DNA from: Paenibacillus terricola
GTDB taxonomy: Bacteria; Bacillota; Bacilli; Paenibacillales; Paenibacillaceae
Reading direction: 5' to 3'
Assembly (NCBI RefSeq): GCF_014779765.1
Contig: NZ_JACXZA010000005.1
Location: forward strand, 495,013-559,012
Length of the DNA: 64,000 bases
The notes under the pieces were generated by a model. It saw nothing but the letters and a program-made list of their open reading frames with translations, had not been told where the DNA came from and searched no databases. The position numbers and the translations under genes are program-made. This document shows, one piece after another, positions 49,901 to 58,918 of this stretch (position 1 is the stretch's first letter; every line of letters begins with the position of its first letter).

Positions 49901-51310
49901 TTACAGATACTTTTCCGCAAGCGCAGCGATTTTCCTCTCAATGGCAGCCGATAATTTGATCGCTTGCTGCTGTGGATTTTGCACCCGAATCCGATCGCGT
50001 ACTTCATTCCAGAAAGCTGCCCCAGCATTCATCATATGCGGAACGCCCACTCCTTCGTGCATGTAGATCGTTTCGTACACATTGTCGCCTACCGTTTCGG
50101 TTTCCGTTTCCTCGTATGCTACGGCAGTCAATTCGCCATTCAGGCGCACTAGCCTCACGCGGCCCGGAATGCTCCGTTTCAGCGCAACCATCGCGAACTT
50201 CATCCGATCTTTGCCGTTGCTGTATGCGGTCTTCATCGCCCATCCATGCGTATCGCGGTCGATATGGTTGTAGAAGCCCGATCCGACGCCGTACGCAACG
50301 AACGCCAGCGGCACGCCTTCCGCCTCAAGTCTTGCATCGTAACGTTTCACCTGCTCGAAGTTCATGCCCTCGCCGATAATAACGCCAACTGCATCCAGCA
50401 GATCATTCGCTTGAGCAACGCGGTAAATCGCAATCGCCTGCTCCAGCACATCGCCGCTGTCAGGACGCATGACAATCCTTATGCCCCGCTGACGTGCATG
50501 ACGGCCAAGCTCCGGCAAATACTGTTCAATCACACGGTTCGCATCATACGTATCGATAACGAGAGCAACGATCTTCTCGCCAGCATCCGCCGTCGAATCA
50601 ATCGCGTGCATGAAGCATGCCATTTCGTCGTCATACTGCTGCGTTACTTTATGCGCCAATGCCGCGATGCTGCCAATCATGGCGTGTGGCGTGTGATGCG
50701 TTGTGTGAAAATCGTCCGTTCCTTGCAGCGACAGATTCCAAGCCGTTCCCGCCCAATACGCATCCTCCAAGCTCCGGTGTCCACGGAATCCGAAGCTGTG
50801 AATGCGCCAGAGGAAGCCATCGTCGCAGCCATGCTCCATCTGTTTCTCCTCCAAGTAGCGGCGCATATGGAACGCCTCCGTCGCGCATCCGCTTGGGAAA
50901 TACGCATGCATGAACATGCCCTCCCACCATGTCACCAGTTCACCGAATCCTTCAACCGTATTGTACACTTGGGCAAAAGGCGTACCCGCCGGGCACCATG
51001 TACCTTCCGGTACCGACTCCACCGCGATCGGCGCATAACCGTTGCACTCATTCACCACCCGAAGGAACAGCTCGGTCGGGAAGATGAGGCCCTGCATCGC
51101 CGCGCAGCGCTCGGCTTCTTTCACATGCGCCTCCGTAATCTGAATCGATATCAGCTCCGTAACCATCTCGCGAAGACCGTACAGGATCATGCCTTCCTTG
51201 CGGTTGTACAGGTGGCTGACTTCCCAGTCCATATTGCATTTCAGTCGAGCATGCGACAGGTTATAGCTGTCCGTCAGAAGCAGCGGGTTATTGCGAAGTG
51301 TATTTAACAT
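49901..51310 (-). CDS. nadV: Nicotinamide phosphoribosyltransferase (NadV/NAMPT-like)
   Basis: A 469-residue enzyme that should convert nicotinamide and PRPP to NMN. The N-terminal block NPLLLTDSYNLSHARLK, the IHSFGFRGHRSLEDAYWAGTAWN core and the RPDSGDVLEQA phosphate-binding segment point to the NAMPT/NadV branch; the length is near NAMPT (about 490) and longer than many nicotinate phosphoribosyltransferases. The ATG at 51310 follows GGAGGT with seven bases between; a start 15 codons upstream lies inside the operator region. A 19-bp palindrome at 51347-51365 precedes it. Some nicotinate phosphoribosyltransferases look similar, but the NMNAT neighbour supports the nicotinamide route. Confidence 0.87.
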   Translation of the reverse strand: MLNTLRNNPLLLTDSYNLSHARLKCNMDWEVSHLYNRKEGMILYGLREMVTELISIQITEAHVKEAERCAAMQGLIFPTELFLRVVNECNGYAPIAVESVPEGTWCPAGTPFAQVYNTVEGFGELVTWWEGMFMHAYFPSGCATEAFHMRRYLEEKQMEHGCDDGFLWRIHSFGFRGHRSLEDAYWAGTAWNLSLQGTDDFHTTHHTPHAMIGSIAALAHKVTQQYDDEMACFMHAIDSTADAGEKIVALVIDTYDANRVIEQYLPELGRHARQRGIRIVMRPDSGDVLEQAIAIYRVAQANDLLDAVGVIIGEGMNFEQVKRYDARLEAEGVPLAFVAYGVGSGFYNHIDRDTHGWAMKTAYSNGKDRMKFAMVALKRSIPGRVRLVRLNGELTAVAYEETETETVGDNVYETIYMHEGVGVPHMMNAGAAFWNEVRDRIRVQNPQQQAIKLSAAIERKIAALAEKYL

Positions 51311-51346
51311 TTGGATGACCTCCAGAGTGTTTGGATTTGTATTATT

Positions 51347-51365
51347 TATAGTCAATTAGACTATA
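51347..51365. promoter_or_regulatory. Candidate NrtR operator upstream of nadV
   Basis: TATAGTCAATTAGACTATA is a palindrome of 7-bp arms with a 5-base centre, 37-55 bases before the nadV ATG. A related copy precedes the Nudix regulator gene (52212-52230). Confidence 0.6.
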
Positions 51366-51390
51366 TAGTTGGCTTAAAATATATCCGAGC

Positions 51391-52167
51391 TTAGAAAAGC
51401 CCGGAGTTATAGATCGAGATGCGCGGCTCGTAGTCGGTGTAAACATACAACTGTGCGGGGCGGTTCGAATTCCGATCGGTCGTCTTCGGCTGACCGTCTG
51501 CGGTTACCGCTTCGCGGATCAGTCCTTGTCTTGCCTTCGTCGTCATCAGGTTCCGCTTGAAGTTCGCGATGTCTTCCTCGAAGGAAGGAACGACGGTCTG
51601 AATCACTTGGTACAGCTCGCGGATCGTGAATTCCTCCGGCAGAAACTGCTTCGCAATCGTCGTCGTCATCATCTTCGTCTGCACATAATTAAGCGCATCT
51701 TGCAGCAGTTCGTTATGATCGAAAGCAAGCTTCATCTTCAGCGCTTCATCGAGCGGGAACAATCGCACCTCGTCAGCATCCGTGTCAGCGGCAAGCTTGA
51801 GCAGATAAGCTTCCTTCACCAGCGTGCAGTAGAGGACGGAAGGCATCCATCCGCGTGGATCGCGGCCAGGATAGTACACCGTCTTGATCTGCTCGATCGT
51901 AACGTCGCGGTCGACGTTCGTCTCTTCCTTCAGCTCGCGGTAGGCGGCTTCGAGCAGCGTCTCCCCTTCCTTCGAGAACCCGCCCGGCAGCGCCCAGCAG
52001 CCTGGGAACGCTTCGGAGGATGCGCTGCGCCGAACGAGCAATACGTCGAGCCTGCGATCGGCGAGCATTCGGTAATTGCCCAGCTTCGCGTGCGATGTTA
52101 TCGTGAATATAGCGATGTCGACCGGCAGTCCGTCCGGTGACCGGTATTGTTGGGGTTGGTGTGTCAT
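51391..52167 (-). CDS. Nudix-domain protein, NrtR-like regulator or ADP-ribose hydrolase
   Basis: A 258-residue protein with an N-terminal Nudix domain and a C-terminal winged helix (FTIRELYQVIQTVVPSFEEDIANFKRNLM), the two-part plan of NrtR regulators of NAD metabolism. The Nudix box GGFSKEGETLLEAAYRELKEETNV keeps the REL-EE residues needed for hydrolysis, with N in place of the late G, so it may still cleave ADP-ribose or a related nucleotide. GGAGGTG precedes the ATG. It heads a NAD-salvage cluster with NadV- and NadM-like enzymes, and a palindrome related to that before nadV overlaps its own promoter. Autoregulated repressor is the favoured role. Confidence 0.85.
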   Translation of the reverse strand: MTHQPQQYRSPDGLPVDIAIFTITSHAKLGNYRMLADRRLDVLLVRRSASSEAFPGCWALPGGFSKEGETLLEAAYRELKEETNVDRDVTIEQIKTVYYPGRDPRGWMPSVLYCTLVKEAYLLKLAADTDADEVRLFPLDEALKMKLAFDHNELLQDALNYVQTKMMTTTIAKQFLPEEFTIRELYQVIQTVVPSFEEDIANFKRNLMTTKARQGLIREAVTADGQPKTTDRNSNRPAQLYVYTDYEPRISIYNSGLF

Positions 52168-52190
52168 TCGAGCACCTCCTTGATGTTTCC

Positions 52191-52230
52191 AGTATACGAC
52201 AACGGATTCTATATTGTCAATACGACTTTA
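52191..52230 (-). promoter_or_regulatory. Promoter and candidate operator of the NrtR-like gene
   Basis: Minus strand: TTGACA (52215-52220), an 18-base spacer and TATACT (52191-52196), a strong promoter. The imperfect palindrome TATTGTCAATACGACTTTA (52212-52230) covers the -35 element and matches the nadV palindrome at 15 of 19 positions. Confidence 0.65.
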
Positions 52231-52508
52231 TAAAAATAATGCCCAATATTTTAGTCTTAATGAGATGTACACGCGATAAGATTGACCAATGGTAAACCTA
52301 TGAATGCCTCCCTGACGAAAGTTATCCGAGTAATACGCTTATGGTTTGGATCCCTACAGGTTGTCACCATGCCTATTTCCTTCAAAGCGCGACTCTTTCA
52401 GACTAACGGATGTGACAGTGCTTATCCTCTCTGTTTACTTAATAAATCGGTACATTGTAACGTACTAGCTTCACTGACAACCGTCGAATGCCTCTTTGTT
52501 CAAAATAG

Positions 52509-52557
52509 AAAGGCGCAGGTCATAAGAGATTTCTCTCCCATGTTCTACGCCTTTCAT
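52509..52557 (-). terminator. Possible terminator of the SLH protein gene
   Basis: Minus strand: GAAAGGCG and GCGCCTTTC arms about 30 bases apart, with an inner AGAGA/TCTCT pair, followed by TATTTT. The loop region is large, so confidence is modest. Confidence 0.4.
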
Positions 52558-52592
52558 TAACTCTCTGCCTATCTATTCCATTGATCTCGCTC

Positions 52593-55500
52593 TTATTGAT
52601 CCGTCAGACTGAGCATCAGCAGAGCAAGCAGCTTCGCTGTCTCTGCACGTGTTGCCGAAGCATTCGGAGCGAAGGCAACGCCTTCGCCGCCAGCAACTGG
52701 GCGGCCTGTAATAAAGCCTGCTTGCTGAGCAGCATTAACTGCGTCAGCTGCGTAGCCAGCAATCGCTTCTGCGTCGACGAATTGGATTGGCGCCACAACT
52801 GGCTGCAGCTCATAACCCAAAGTACCCAAGAAACGGACAAGCATCGTTACAAGTTGTTGACGCGTTACTGGTGCGTTCGGCTGGAATGCACCGCCGCCTG
52901 TACCAGATACGATACCAAGATCCGCTGCCCACTCTACTGCCTGTGCATAGTACGCATCGGCATCAACGTCGCTGAAGCTTGTGCTCGTATATGCACCAGG
53001 CTGTACACCCGCAATGCGCGACAGCATCAGGACGAGATCAGCGCGCGTCAGATTTGCTGCCGGTGCGAATCTGTCGTTGCCTACACCGCCTATAATGCCG
53101 CGTGCCGCGAGATACGTGATCGCTTCGGATGCGAAGTTGTTCTTCGTGTCCGAGAACGATTTCTCGTTATAGCCAACTGCATAACCATTCCGAAGTGTAT
53201 CGGCACTGAACAGAACCTGACCGGATTCCGTATCATAGATGCCTAGAATGATTGGAGTTGCCGATCCATTCGCTGCTACCGTGTACGGAACAACAGCAAG
53301 CGGATTATTGCCTTGCGCCAGCTTATACGGCAGACCAATATATACACTGCCTTGCGGTGTATTCAACTCTTTGCCATCCGCGAGCAGATGGAAGCGAATG
53401 ACTTGTTGACCCGCAAGCGAACCCGCACCCTCTTCGCTTGTCTGCCCAATCGAGATGCTGCCTTTGCCGCTCGACGAGAGAAGGCTCTTCCAAGCGTCTG
53501 CATCCAACGCGATCATTCCCAGATTCGTCTCCAGCACGACCGTCTCGATGCCCGTCACACCTGCAAGAAGCGCAACAGCATCCGCATTCAACACGAGCGT
53601 ACCGCCGTCAGTTATATCAGCATGAATGACTAGCTCTTTCTTATCTGTACCCGCTTCATTCAGCGCCTTCAGTGCTTGGTTCACAAGACCAGCCGACAAC
53701 ACAGCTTGCGGACTTCCTTCATGATCCGCCGATGGCAAATCGAAAGTCGCTGTTGTCGTGCCTTCGCTTGTACTCGTTTTAACCGTTCCTACGCCTACTG
53801 TAGCTTCGCCGCTATTGCCGTTGCCGTTATTGGTTCCTGTGTTGCCAGCGTCAGGATTAACAGGCGTAGTCGACGTTGAGGAATTGACCGTTACGACAGC
53901 AGAAGCCAATGCGTATTGATCAGCGCTGACTGCCTTGATAACAGCAGTTCCTGCTATGATTGGCGTTACTTTACCTGTGTTGTCAACCGTTGCCACGGAT
54001 GGGTCGGACGACGTCCAAGCAACTGACGAAGAGCTGCCCGCAGCCGGTACAACCGAAGCCGTCAATTGACCTGCCGTACTGCCAGCTGTCAAAGTAAGTG
54101 TCGTTTTATCCAACGACAGCTTCGATACGTTCAATTGGAACACAGCCACCGTACCGCTCACTTCATAAGCGACGAGCAGCAATGGCAGCCCCGTTGGGCT
54201 AATAGCTGCCGGAATAAACTCGAGACCTTCAGGGCCGGTATCGGTGTTCAGGTTATTGGTCGGCGTAAAGACCCTGGAGTTCGTGTAGTTCAAGAAAGTT
54301 GCTTGCTTAGGGTCCGTCACATCATACATCATAACGCCGCCGATCCGCTCCAAGCCTACGAATGCAACAGACCGTTCGCCAACCTGTCCGATCTTCACAT
54401 CCTCTGGTTCAGGCCCTTTCTTGCTGCTGCGGTTATCCTTCGCCGTCTTGTCATGCCCGGAGTTGAAGAAATCCGGAATCCGCTCTGCCGTAATTTTCTC
54501 AAAATCGTTGCCGCTGTCATACGTCTGCTCCATCGTGTTCGCGTCCCAGATCGAGAACGAGCGACCGCCGAACATATAGATGCTGTCCGTTCCCATATCC
54601 GTCATGACTTCGACGCCGTCATAGGCCGTTGTACTGTTCACCAGCTTGGCCGCAGCCGAATTAGGATCAAGACTGCTCTTCACGCTAGAGATTTTGCCCA
54701 CGTTCGTGCGACCTGGCCAATCCGTGGCATCACCTTCGTTCGCGCTGATGACATAGTTCTGACCATCGACCGTGTAGGAGGCAATGCCGTCCGGCATATA
54801 AACGCCGAAGAACGGTACGTTCTCAAGCTTGATTACGCCATCATTCACTAAGTCCAGACTGTTGCGCGGGTTGCTTAGATCCTTCAGACCAAGCCCCTTC
54901 ACCGAAGTGAATTTCTTGCTAGCCAGATCCAGTGTTGCGATCGCATTATTCTCTTGCAGCGAAACATACGCCATCAAAGCGTCGCCCGATAGCGCGATGT
55001 ATTCTGGTTCAAGATCATACAGTGCATCTGCCTTCGAACCGCTGCCTGTAATAAGCCCCGTCTTAGGGTCGGATGCGCCACGGATATGCACCTTGTCGTC
55101 AATAATGGACGGGTCGTCAAACTCTACGTTAGTTGCCGTGCCTGCAACCGTATCAAGGATCGTAACACTGCCCTTCGGATCAACACCCGCGCGTGGCTCT
55201 CCTTCATTAGCCGTCAGCACGTACTTGCCATCAGGCGTCGATTTGATCATATCCGGCTGTGCACCTGCTGCATAAGAAGCAATCAAATTGCCGTCATAAT
55301 CAAGTGCCAGGATGAGGCCATTCTTCGTAGGATCCTTCTCTTGCACGGACAAGTAGATCCGTTTATTGGTATAGTTAATATCAATGCTCGTCAGATCGCC
55401 GTAATCGAAACCTTCGGTTCTCTCCGCCATCTCCTTGATGTTCTTCGTGTCATCCTTCTGCATTTGGTTCGTACCGCTGCCATCTCCTACTGTCAAGCTG

Positions 55501-56765
55501 ACGATATCCAGACTTGCCGGGTCAGAGGAGCCGTTCACGAGATAAAATCTGCCGTTATCCTTGTTAAATTTCACGATCTCCGCTACGCCGCCGGCAGGGT
55601 TGGTTACACCAACGGAGTAACCGCCGATCTTGCTAACCGTGAACTTATCCGTATACGCACTTGCTGCTGCGTTGAGCGTGTACGTATGCGAATCCGTCAA
55701 TGCTGGCGTGGATGCATCTGTTACGGTAATCGTAACAGATGCCGCATCGACCGGGCTGCTTACCGTTCCAGAGATAACCCCTGTCGTCGGATTGATGCTA
55801 AGTCCTTGCGGCAGACCTTCTGCCGAGAACGTATAAGGCGCAACACCGCCAGAAGCGGCTACCGTTGCAGCGTATGGAATACCAACCGTTGCGACAGGCA
55901 GCGATTGCGTCGTAATGCTAGGCGGAGTTACCGTTACGCCCCATGGACCATATGCGCTGTTGCGGGGCCCCTTATCGGCAATAACTGCTGGAGTTGCTGC
56001 TTCGTAATCAATTTGCTGGAAGTCAGCCTTGTTGACATCCGTATCCGCGAGGTCGATGCGGCGAATCGACTTTTTCTTCGAGGTGCCTTCCGACGATCCT
56101 GTTGGATAATCGGTCTCATACCCGTCAATTGTGCTGCCCCCGTCGTTACTGCCCGTCCCGACCATGTCGACATAACCCGCTGCTTTGGTGCCCTTGCCGT
56201 CGATATCGAATGGATTCACGGCTGCCAGCTTGTCCGTTCCGTAGACGAGCGCAACCTTCATGCCCTTATTATTAATATAGCGATCCCAAACAAGATCGCC
56301 CTTATTGGTCAGATCAATCTTCGCGTTCGCAACCGCTGTCCCCGTTGCTTTGCCTACGATAAGGAAGCTCGAATGCGCCTTTACAACACCGCTCAGGTCC
56401 AGCTTCTCCCAATCATTCGTCGGCCCTGTTGTGTCGCTCGTTCCGCGGTCCGCATACTGCAGCGACCAACCTGAAAGATCAATATCCGCACCGGTCGGAT
56501 TGTACAGCTCGATAAAGCCATGCGTAGCATAGGCATCCGTAACAGACTTCAAGCCTGCGCCATATAGCTGATTAATGATAATATGCGGTACCGTGCGATC
56601 ATAGCTGCCATCAGCCTTGTAAGGTATACCAATCACAGGGGCCTCGGCAGCGAATGCGGCCGGAGCGCTGAATGCCGAAGTCGTGCTGAGAATAACTGCC
56701 GATAACGCGATAGCCGTACCGAATTTCCGAGTATAACGCGTGAACATGAATTCAAAACCTCCCAT
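52593..56765 (-). CDS. Large S-layer-anchored choice-of-anchor-I surface protein
   Basis: A 1390-residue secreted protein. In order: signal peptide (cut near FAAEAP), a lamin-tail domain (HGFIELYNPTGADIDLSGWSL), a putative Ig module of the He_PIG type (GLPQGLSINPTTGVISGTV), a long beta-propeller of the choice-of-anchor-I type (about residues 375-880; EPEDVKIGQVGERSVAFVGLERIGG), a Big2 Ig-like module (LTLTAGSTAGQLTASV), a ~220-residue linker domain, and three C-terminal SLH modules (FSDTKNNFASEAITYLAARGI; FSDVDADAYYAQAVEWAADLGI; FVDAEAIAGYAADAVNAAQQAG) that bind pyruvylated wall polymer. Two starts have good ribosome sites: ATG at 56765 after AAGGAG and ATG at 56747 after GGGAGG. Its enzymatic or adhesive role is unknown. 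Confidence 0.9.
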   Translation of the reverse strand: MGGFEFMFTRYTRKFGTAIALSAVILSTTSAFSAPAAFAAEAPVIGIPYKADGSYDRTVPHIIINQLYGAGLKSVTDAYATHGFIELYNPTGADIDLSGWSLQYADRGTSDTTGPTNDWEKLDLSGVVKAHSSFLIVGKATGTAVANAKIDLTNKGDLVWDRYINNKGMKVALVYGTDKLAAVNPFDIDGKGTKAAGYVDMVGTGSNDGGSTIDGYETDYPTGSSEGTSKKKSIRRIDLADTDVNKADFQQIDYEAATPAVIADKGPRNSAYGPWGVTVTPPSITTQSLPVATVGIPYAATVAASGGVAPYTFSAEGLPQGLSINPTTGVISGTVSSPVDAASVTITVTDASTPALTDSHTYTLNAAASAYTDKFTVSKIGGYSVGVTNPAGGVAEIVKFNKDNGRFYLVNGSSDPASLDIVSLTVGDGSGTNQMQKDDTKNIKEMAERTEGFDYGDLTSIDINYTNKRIYLSVQEKDPTKNGLILALDYDGNLIASYAAGAQPDMIKSTPDGKYVLTANEGEPRAGVDPKGSVTILDTVAGTATNVEFDDPSIIDDKVHIRGASDPKTGLITGSGSKADALYDLEPEYIALSGDALMAYVSLQENNAIATLDLASKKFTSVKGLGLKDLSNPRNSLDLVNDGVIKLENVPFFGVYMPDGIASYTVDGQNYVISANEGDATDWPGRTNVGKISSVKSSLDPNSAAAKLVNSTTAYDGVEVMTDMGTDSIYMFGGRSFSIWDANTMEQTYDSGNDFEKITAERIPDFFNSGHDKTAKDNRSSKKGPEPEDVKIGQVGERSVAFVGLERIGGVMMYDVTDPKQATFLNYTNSRVFTPTNNLNTDTGPEGLEFIPAAISPTGLPLLLVAYEVSGTVAVFQLNVSKLSLDKTTLTLTAGSTAGQLTASVVPAAGSSSSVAWTSSDPSVATVDNTGKVTPIIAGTAVIKAVSADQYALASAVVTVNSSTSTTPVNPDAGNTGTNNGNGNSGEATVGVGTVKTSTSEGTTTATFDLPSADHEGSPQAVLSAGLVNQALKALNEAGTDKKELVIHADITDGGTLVLNADAVALLAGVTGIETVVLETNLGMIALDADAWKSLLSSSGKGSISIGQTSEEGAGSLAGQQVIRFHLLADGKELNTPQGSVYIGLPYKLAQGNNPLAVVPYTVAANGSATPIILGIYDTESGQVLFSADTLRNGYAVGYNEKSFSDTKNNFASEAITYLAARGIIGGVGNDRFAPAANLTRADLVLMLSRIAGVQPGAYTSTSFSDVDADAYYAQAVEWAADLGIVSGTGGGAFQPNAPVTRQQLVTMLVRFLGTLGYELQPVVAPIQFVDAEAIAGYAADAVNAAQQAGFITGRPVAGGEGVAFAPNASATRAETAKLLALLMLSLTDQ

Positions 56766-56973
56766 GGTTTCTCCTTATTCCGAGCAAGAATAGCATGGGC
56801 TTGTAAACGGGACATGTTCATTTTCTAAAAGGTTTGTAAAGATAGGGTCAAATTTCAATAACAAATTAACAACTTATAGCAATAGTTTCTGAACAACCAA
56901 AATAGGCTGACACCCTCATGCCACCCCCGAAAGGTAGCACAGTCCCCATCAGCCCATAAAACCTGCGCACAAC

Positions 56974-57004
56974 AAAAAGGCCAGCACTATTCGTGCCAGC
57001 CTTC
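56974..57004 (-). terminator. Terminator of the FNT-ldh operon
   Basis: Minus strand: GGCTGGCAC-GAATA-GTGCTGGCC followed by TTTTTG, about 25 bases after the ldh stop. Confidence 0.9.
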
Positions 57005-57029
57005 TTCATGCTATCTAATCAAACAATCC

Positions 57030-57953
57030 TTAGTTCACGGTAGCCTCAATCGACTGAATAAGCGACTTCAGCTTATCCGCCGATTTGTGAAGCAGCGTTG
57101 TTTCTTCGTCCGTCAGGACGATGTCGAGCACTTCGCGGACGCCTTGGCGATCAACAACGCACGGTACGCCTAGGTACACATCCGATACGCCATGATATTC
57201 CGTCAACAGCGTCGATACGTTCAGAACAGCGGCTTCGTTGTGCAGGATCGCCGTTACAATCCGATCCAGCGCCAGCGCGATCGCATAATAAGTCGCGCCT
57301 TTCGCTTCAATAATTTGATAAGCGGCATCGCGTGTATTCGTGTAGATGCGAGTCTTCGCTTCTTCATCCAGCTTCAACTGCGAGCCGGCTACATTGGCAA
57401 GGCTCCATACCGGCAGCTCCGAGTCGCCATGCTCCCCGATAATGTGCGCGTGAACGCTGCGCGGATCGAGCTCCAGCTCTTCGCCGATCAGATAGCGGAA
57501 TCGAGCGCTGTCAAGCAGCGTACCCGAACCGATAACACGGTTCGTTGGCCATCCCGATTTGCGTAAGCAGAAGTAGCTCATCACATCAACCGGATTCGTC
57601 GCGATTAACAGAATGCCGTCTTCGTTATATTTCAATACTTCCGATACGATGCTGTCATAGATCGCAATATTGCGTTTCAACAGATCAACGCGCGGTTCGC
57701 CTGGTTTCTGCGCAGCGCCTGCTGTAATGATAATAATGTCCGCACCTGCACAATCCTCATAGGTGCCTGCCCATACCTTCGTCTGGCCGACGAATGGCAT
57801 GCCATGATTCATATCCAGTGCGTCGCCGACCGCCTTCGCTTGATTCGCGTCAATAAGCACTAATTCATCTGCGCGTTCCCGCAGCAGCAATGTATATGCA
57901 GTAGTCGAACCAACTGCGCCTACCCCGATTACAACGACTCTTGTTTTCTTCAT
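57030..57953 (-). CDS. ldh: L-lactate dehydrogenase
   Basis: A 307-residue NAD-dependent dehydrogenase that reduces pyruvate to L-lactate in fermentation. The N-terminal Rossmann motif GVGAVGSTTAY, the adenine-site aspartate in VLIDANQAKA, the substrate arginine in VDLLKRN, and the catalytic block IIGEHGDSELPVWS with its histidine are all present. Length is slightly short of the usual 312-320. AGGGGA precedes the ATG. The gene overlaps the upstream formate/nitrite-transporter-family gene by four bases, so channel and enzyme are translated together. The operon promoter has an Fnr-like box, fitting anaerobic induction. Confidence 0.94.
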   Translation of the reverse strand: MKKTRVVVIGVGAVGSTTAYTLLLRERADELVLIDANQAKAVGDALDMNHGMPFVGQTKVWAGTYEDCAGADIIIITAGAAQKPGEPRVDLLKRNIAIYDSIVSEVLKYNEDGILLIATNPVDVMSYFCLRKSGWPTNRVIGSGTLLDSARFRYLIGEELELDPRSVHAHIIGEHGDSELPVWSLANVAGSQLKLDEEAKTRIYTNTRDAAYQIIEAKGATYYAIALALDRIVTAILHNEAAVLNVSTLLTEYHGVSDVYLGVPCVVDRQGVREVLDIVLTDEETTLLHKSADKLKSLIQSIEATVN

Positions 57954-58741
57954 GGATGATTCCCCTCTTCTTCGAATGGTTTGTTAACCGTGTGATACAT
58001 GAAGCCCATCAAGATCGCGCCGCCGACCATATTACCGAGCGTCACTGGAATGAGATTATGAATAATACCGCCAAACGTAACCTGCCCTGGCTCACCAACG
58101 ACCAAGCCGATTGCGAACGTACACATATTAGCGACGCTATGCTCGTACCCGGATATGAAGAAACAGAAGACGAACAACATCATCGTGAACAGCTTCGGCC
58201 CGTCACCTCGCAGTGACATCGGGATAAAGAAAGCTAGACACACAAGCCAGTTACAAAGTATCGCGCGGAAGAACAGTTCGAATGTATCAGCGTGCAGCTT
58301 CTTATCAACGACACTTAACAGAAACCCGTTCACTGAAGCCTCGCGGAACAAACCGGTCGACCAGATAAGAAACGCAAATGCGAATGCCCCTAGCACGTTG
58401 CCGATATAGCACAACAACCACATGCGGGCAACGGTTCGCCATGCCAGCTTCTTACGAAGTGCCGCGAGCGTGAAATAAAACGTGTTGCCGGTAAACAGGT
58501 CTCCGCCGCCATACGAGATTAGAATGATGGCCGACCCGAACGTCAACGCCGCCATTGGATACGCCAGCGGGCTGTGTTCGTTAAAGAAAGCGCCGCCCGA
58601 CTTGAACGCTACAATAACGCCGAAGCCGATGAACATACTGGCTAGCATTGCGCGGAGCAGAGAGGTCAGCTTGCTTACCTCATAAATATGATGCTTCTTA
58701 AGTGCAAGCTTCACGACCCGTTGCAAAGGAATTTGCTCCAT
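57950..58741 (-). CDS. FNT-family anion channel (formate/nitrite/lactate)
   Basis: A 263-residue channel of the formate-nitrite transporter family with six helices. The constriction and omega-loop regions are visible: GGGDLFTGNTFYF, the central-histidine segment SGYEHSVANMCTFAIG and IIHNLIPVTLGNMVGGAI. FNT channels pass formate, nitrite, hydrosulfide or lactate, usually with a proton. The gene overlaps ldh by four bases, so export of lactate (perhaps with formate) is the most likely role; nitrite uptake is less likely because the nas genes are far away. AGGAGG precedes the ATG. The start agrees with an N-terminal amphipathic helix typical of the family. Confidence 0.92.
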   Translation of the reverse strand: MEQIPLQRVVKLALKKHHIYEVSKLTSLLRAMLASMFIGFGVIVAFKSGGAFFNEHSPLAYPMAALTFGSAIILISYGGGDLFTGNTFYFTLAALRKKLAWRTVARMWLLCYIGNVLGAFAFAFLIWSTGLFREASVNGFLLSVVDKKLHADTFELFFRAILCNWLVCLAFFIPMSLRGDGPKLFTMMLFVFCFFISGYEHSVANMCTFAIGLVVGEPGQVTFGGIIHNLIPVTLGNMVGGAILMGFMYHTVNKPFEEEGNHP

Positions 58742-58776
58742 ATTACCGCCTCCTGCCGCCGTATAGGATAGCCTTC

Positions 58777-58819
58777 ATTATAGAGCCGGCCTATACGTTC
58801 CGCTGTGATGTTTGTAACA
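58777..58819 (-). promoter_or_regulatory. FNT-ldh promoter with Fnr-like box at -41.5
   Basis: Minus strand: TATAAT at 58777-58782, with TGTTACAAACATCACA (58804-58819) upstream. The latter fits the Fnr/Crp consensus TGTGA-N6-TCACA with one mismatch. Its centre would be at -41.5, the class II activator position that replaces the -35 element. Confidence 0.65.
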
Positions 58820-58918
58820 ATTTACCTACCTTTAGCAGCAAAAGCCACATAGTATAATTTTAACAAAAATAAGAAGTCGATCCATAAGCCGAAAGTACTA
58901 GGCAAGCGATAAAGCACA

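Larger units (their letters stand above)
52168..52592. other. Region between the Nudix and SLH protein genes
   Basis: A 425-base gap. The left end holds the promoter/operator of the NrtR-like gene. The right end holds a weak terminator-like hairpin (52509-52557). A 92-codon plus-strand frame in between has no ribosome site or homology and is not accepted. Confidence 0.5.

Noticed and set aside
50246-51307. 353-codon plus-strand frame opposite nadV
   Set aside because: Shadow of the NadV-like gene; histidine/arginine-rich product without family features.
52282-52560. 92-codon plus-strand frame between the Nudix and SLH genes
   Set aside because: No ribosome site, no homology, and it runs into the probable terminator of the SLH gene.
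55086-56474. 462-codon plus-strand frame inside the SLH protein gene
   Set aside because: Antisense frame opposite a gene with clear domains; the product is rich in R, C and I with no family and no ribosome site.
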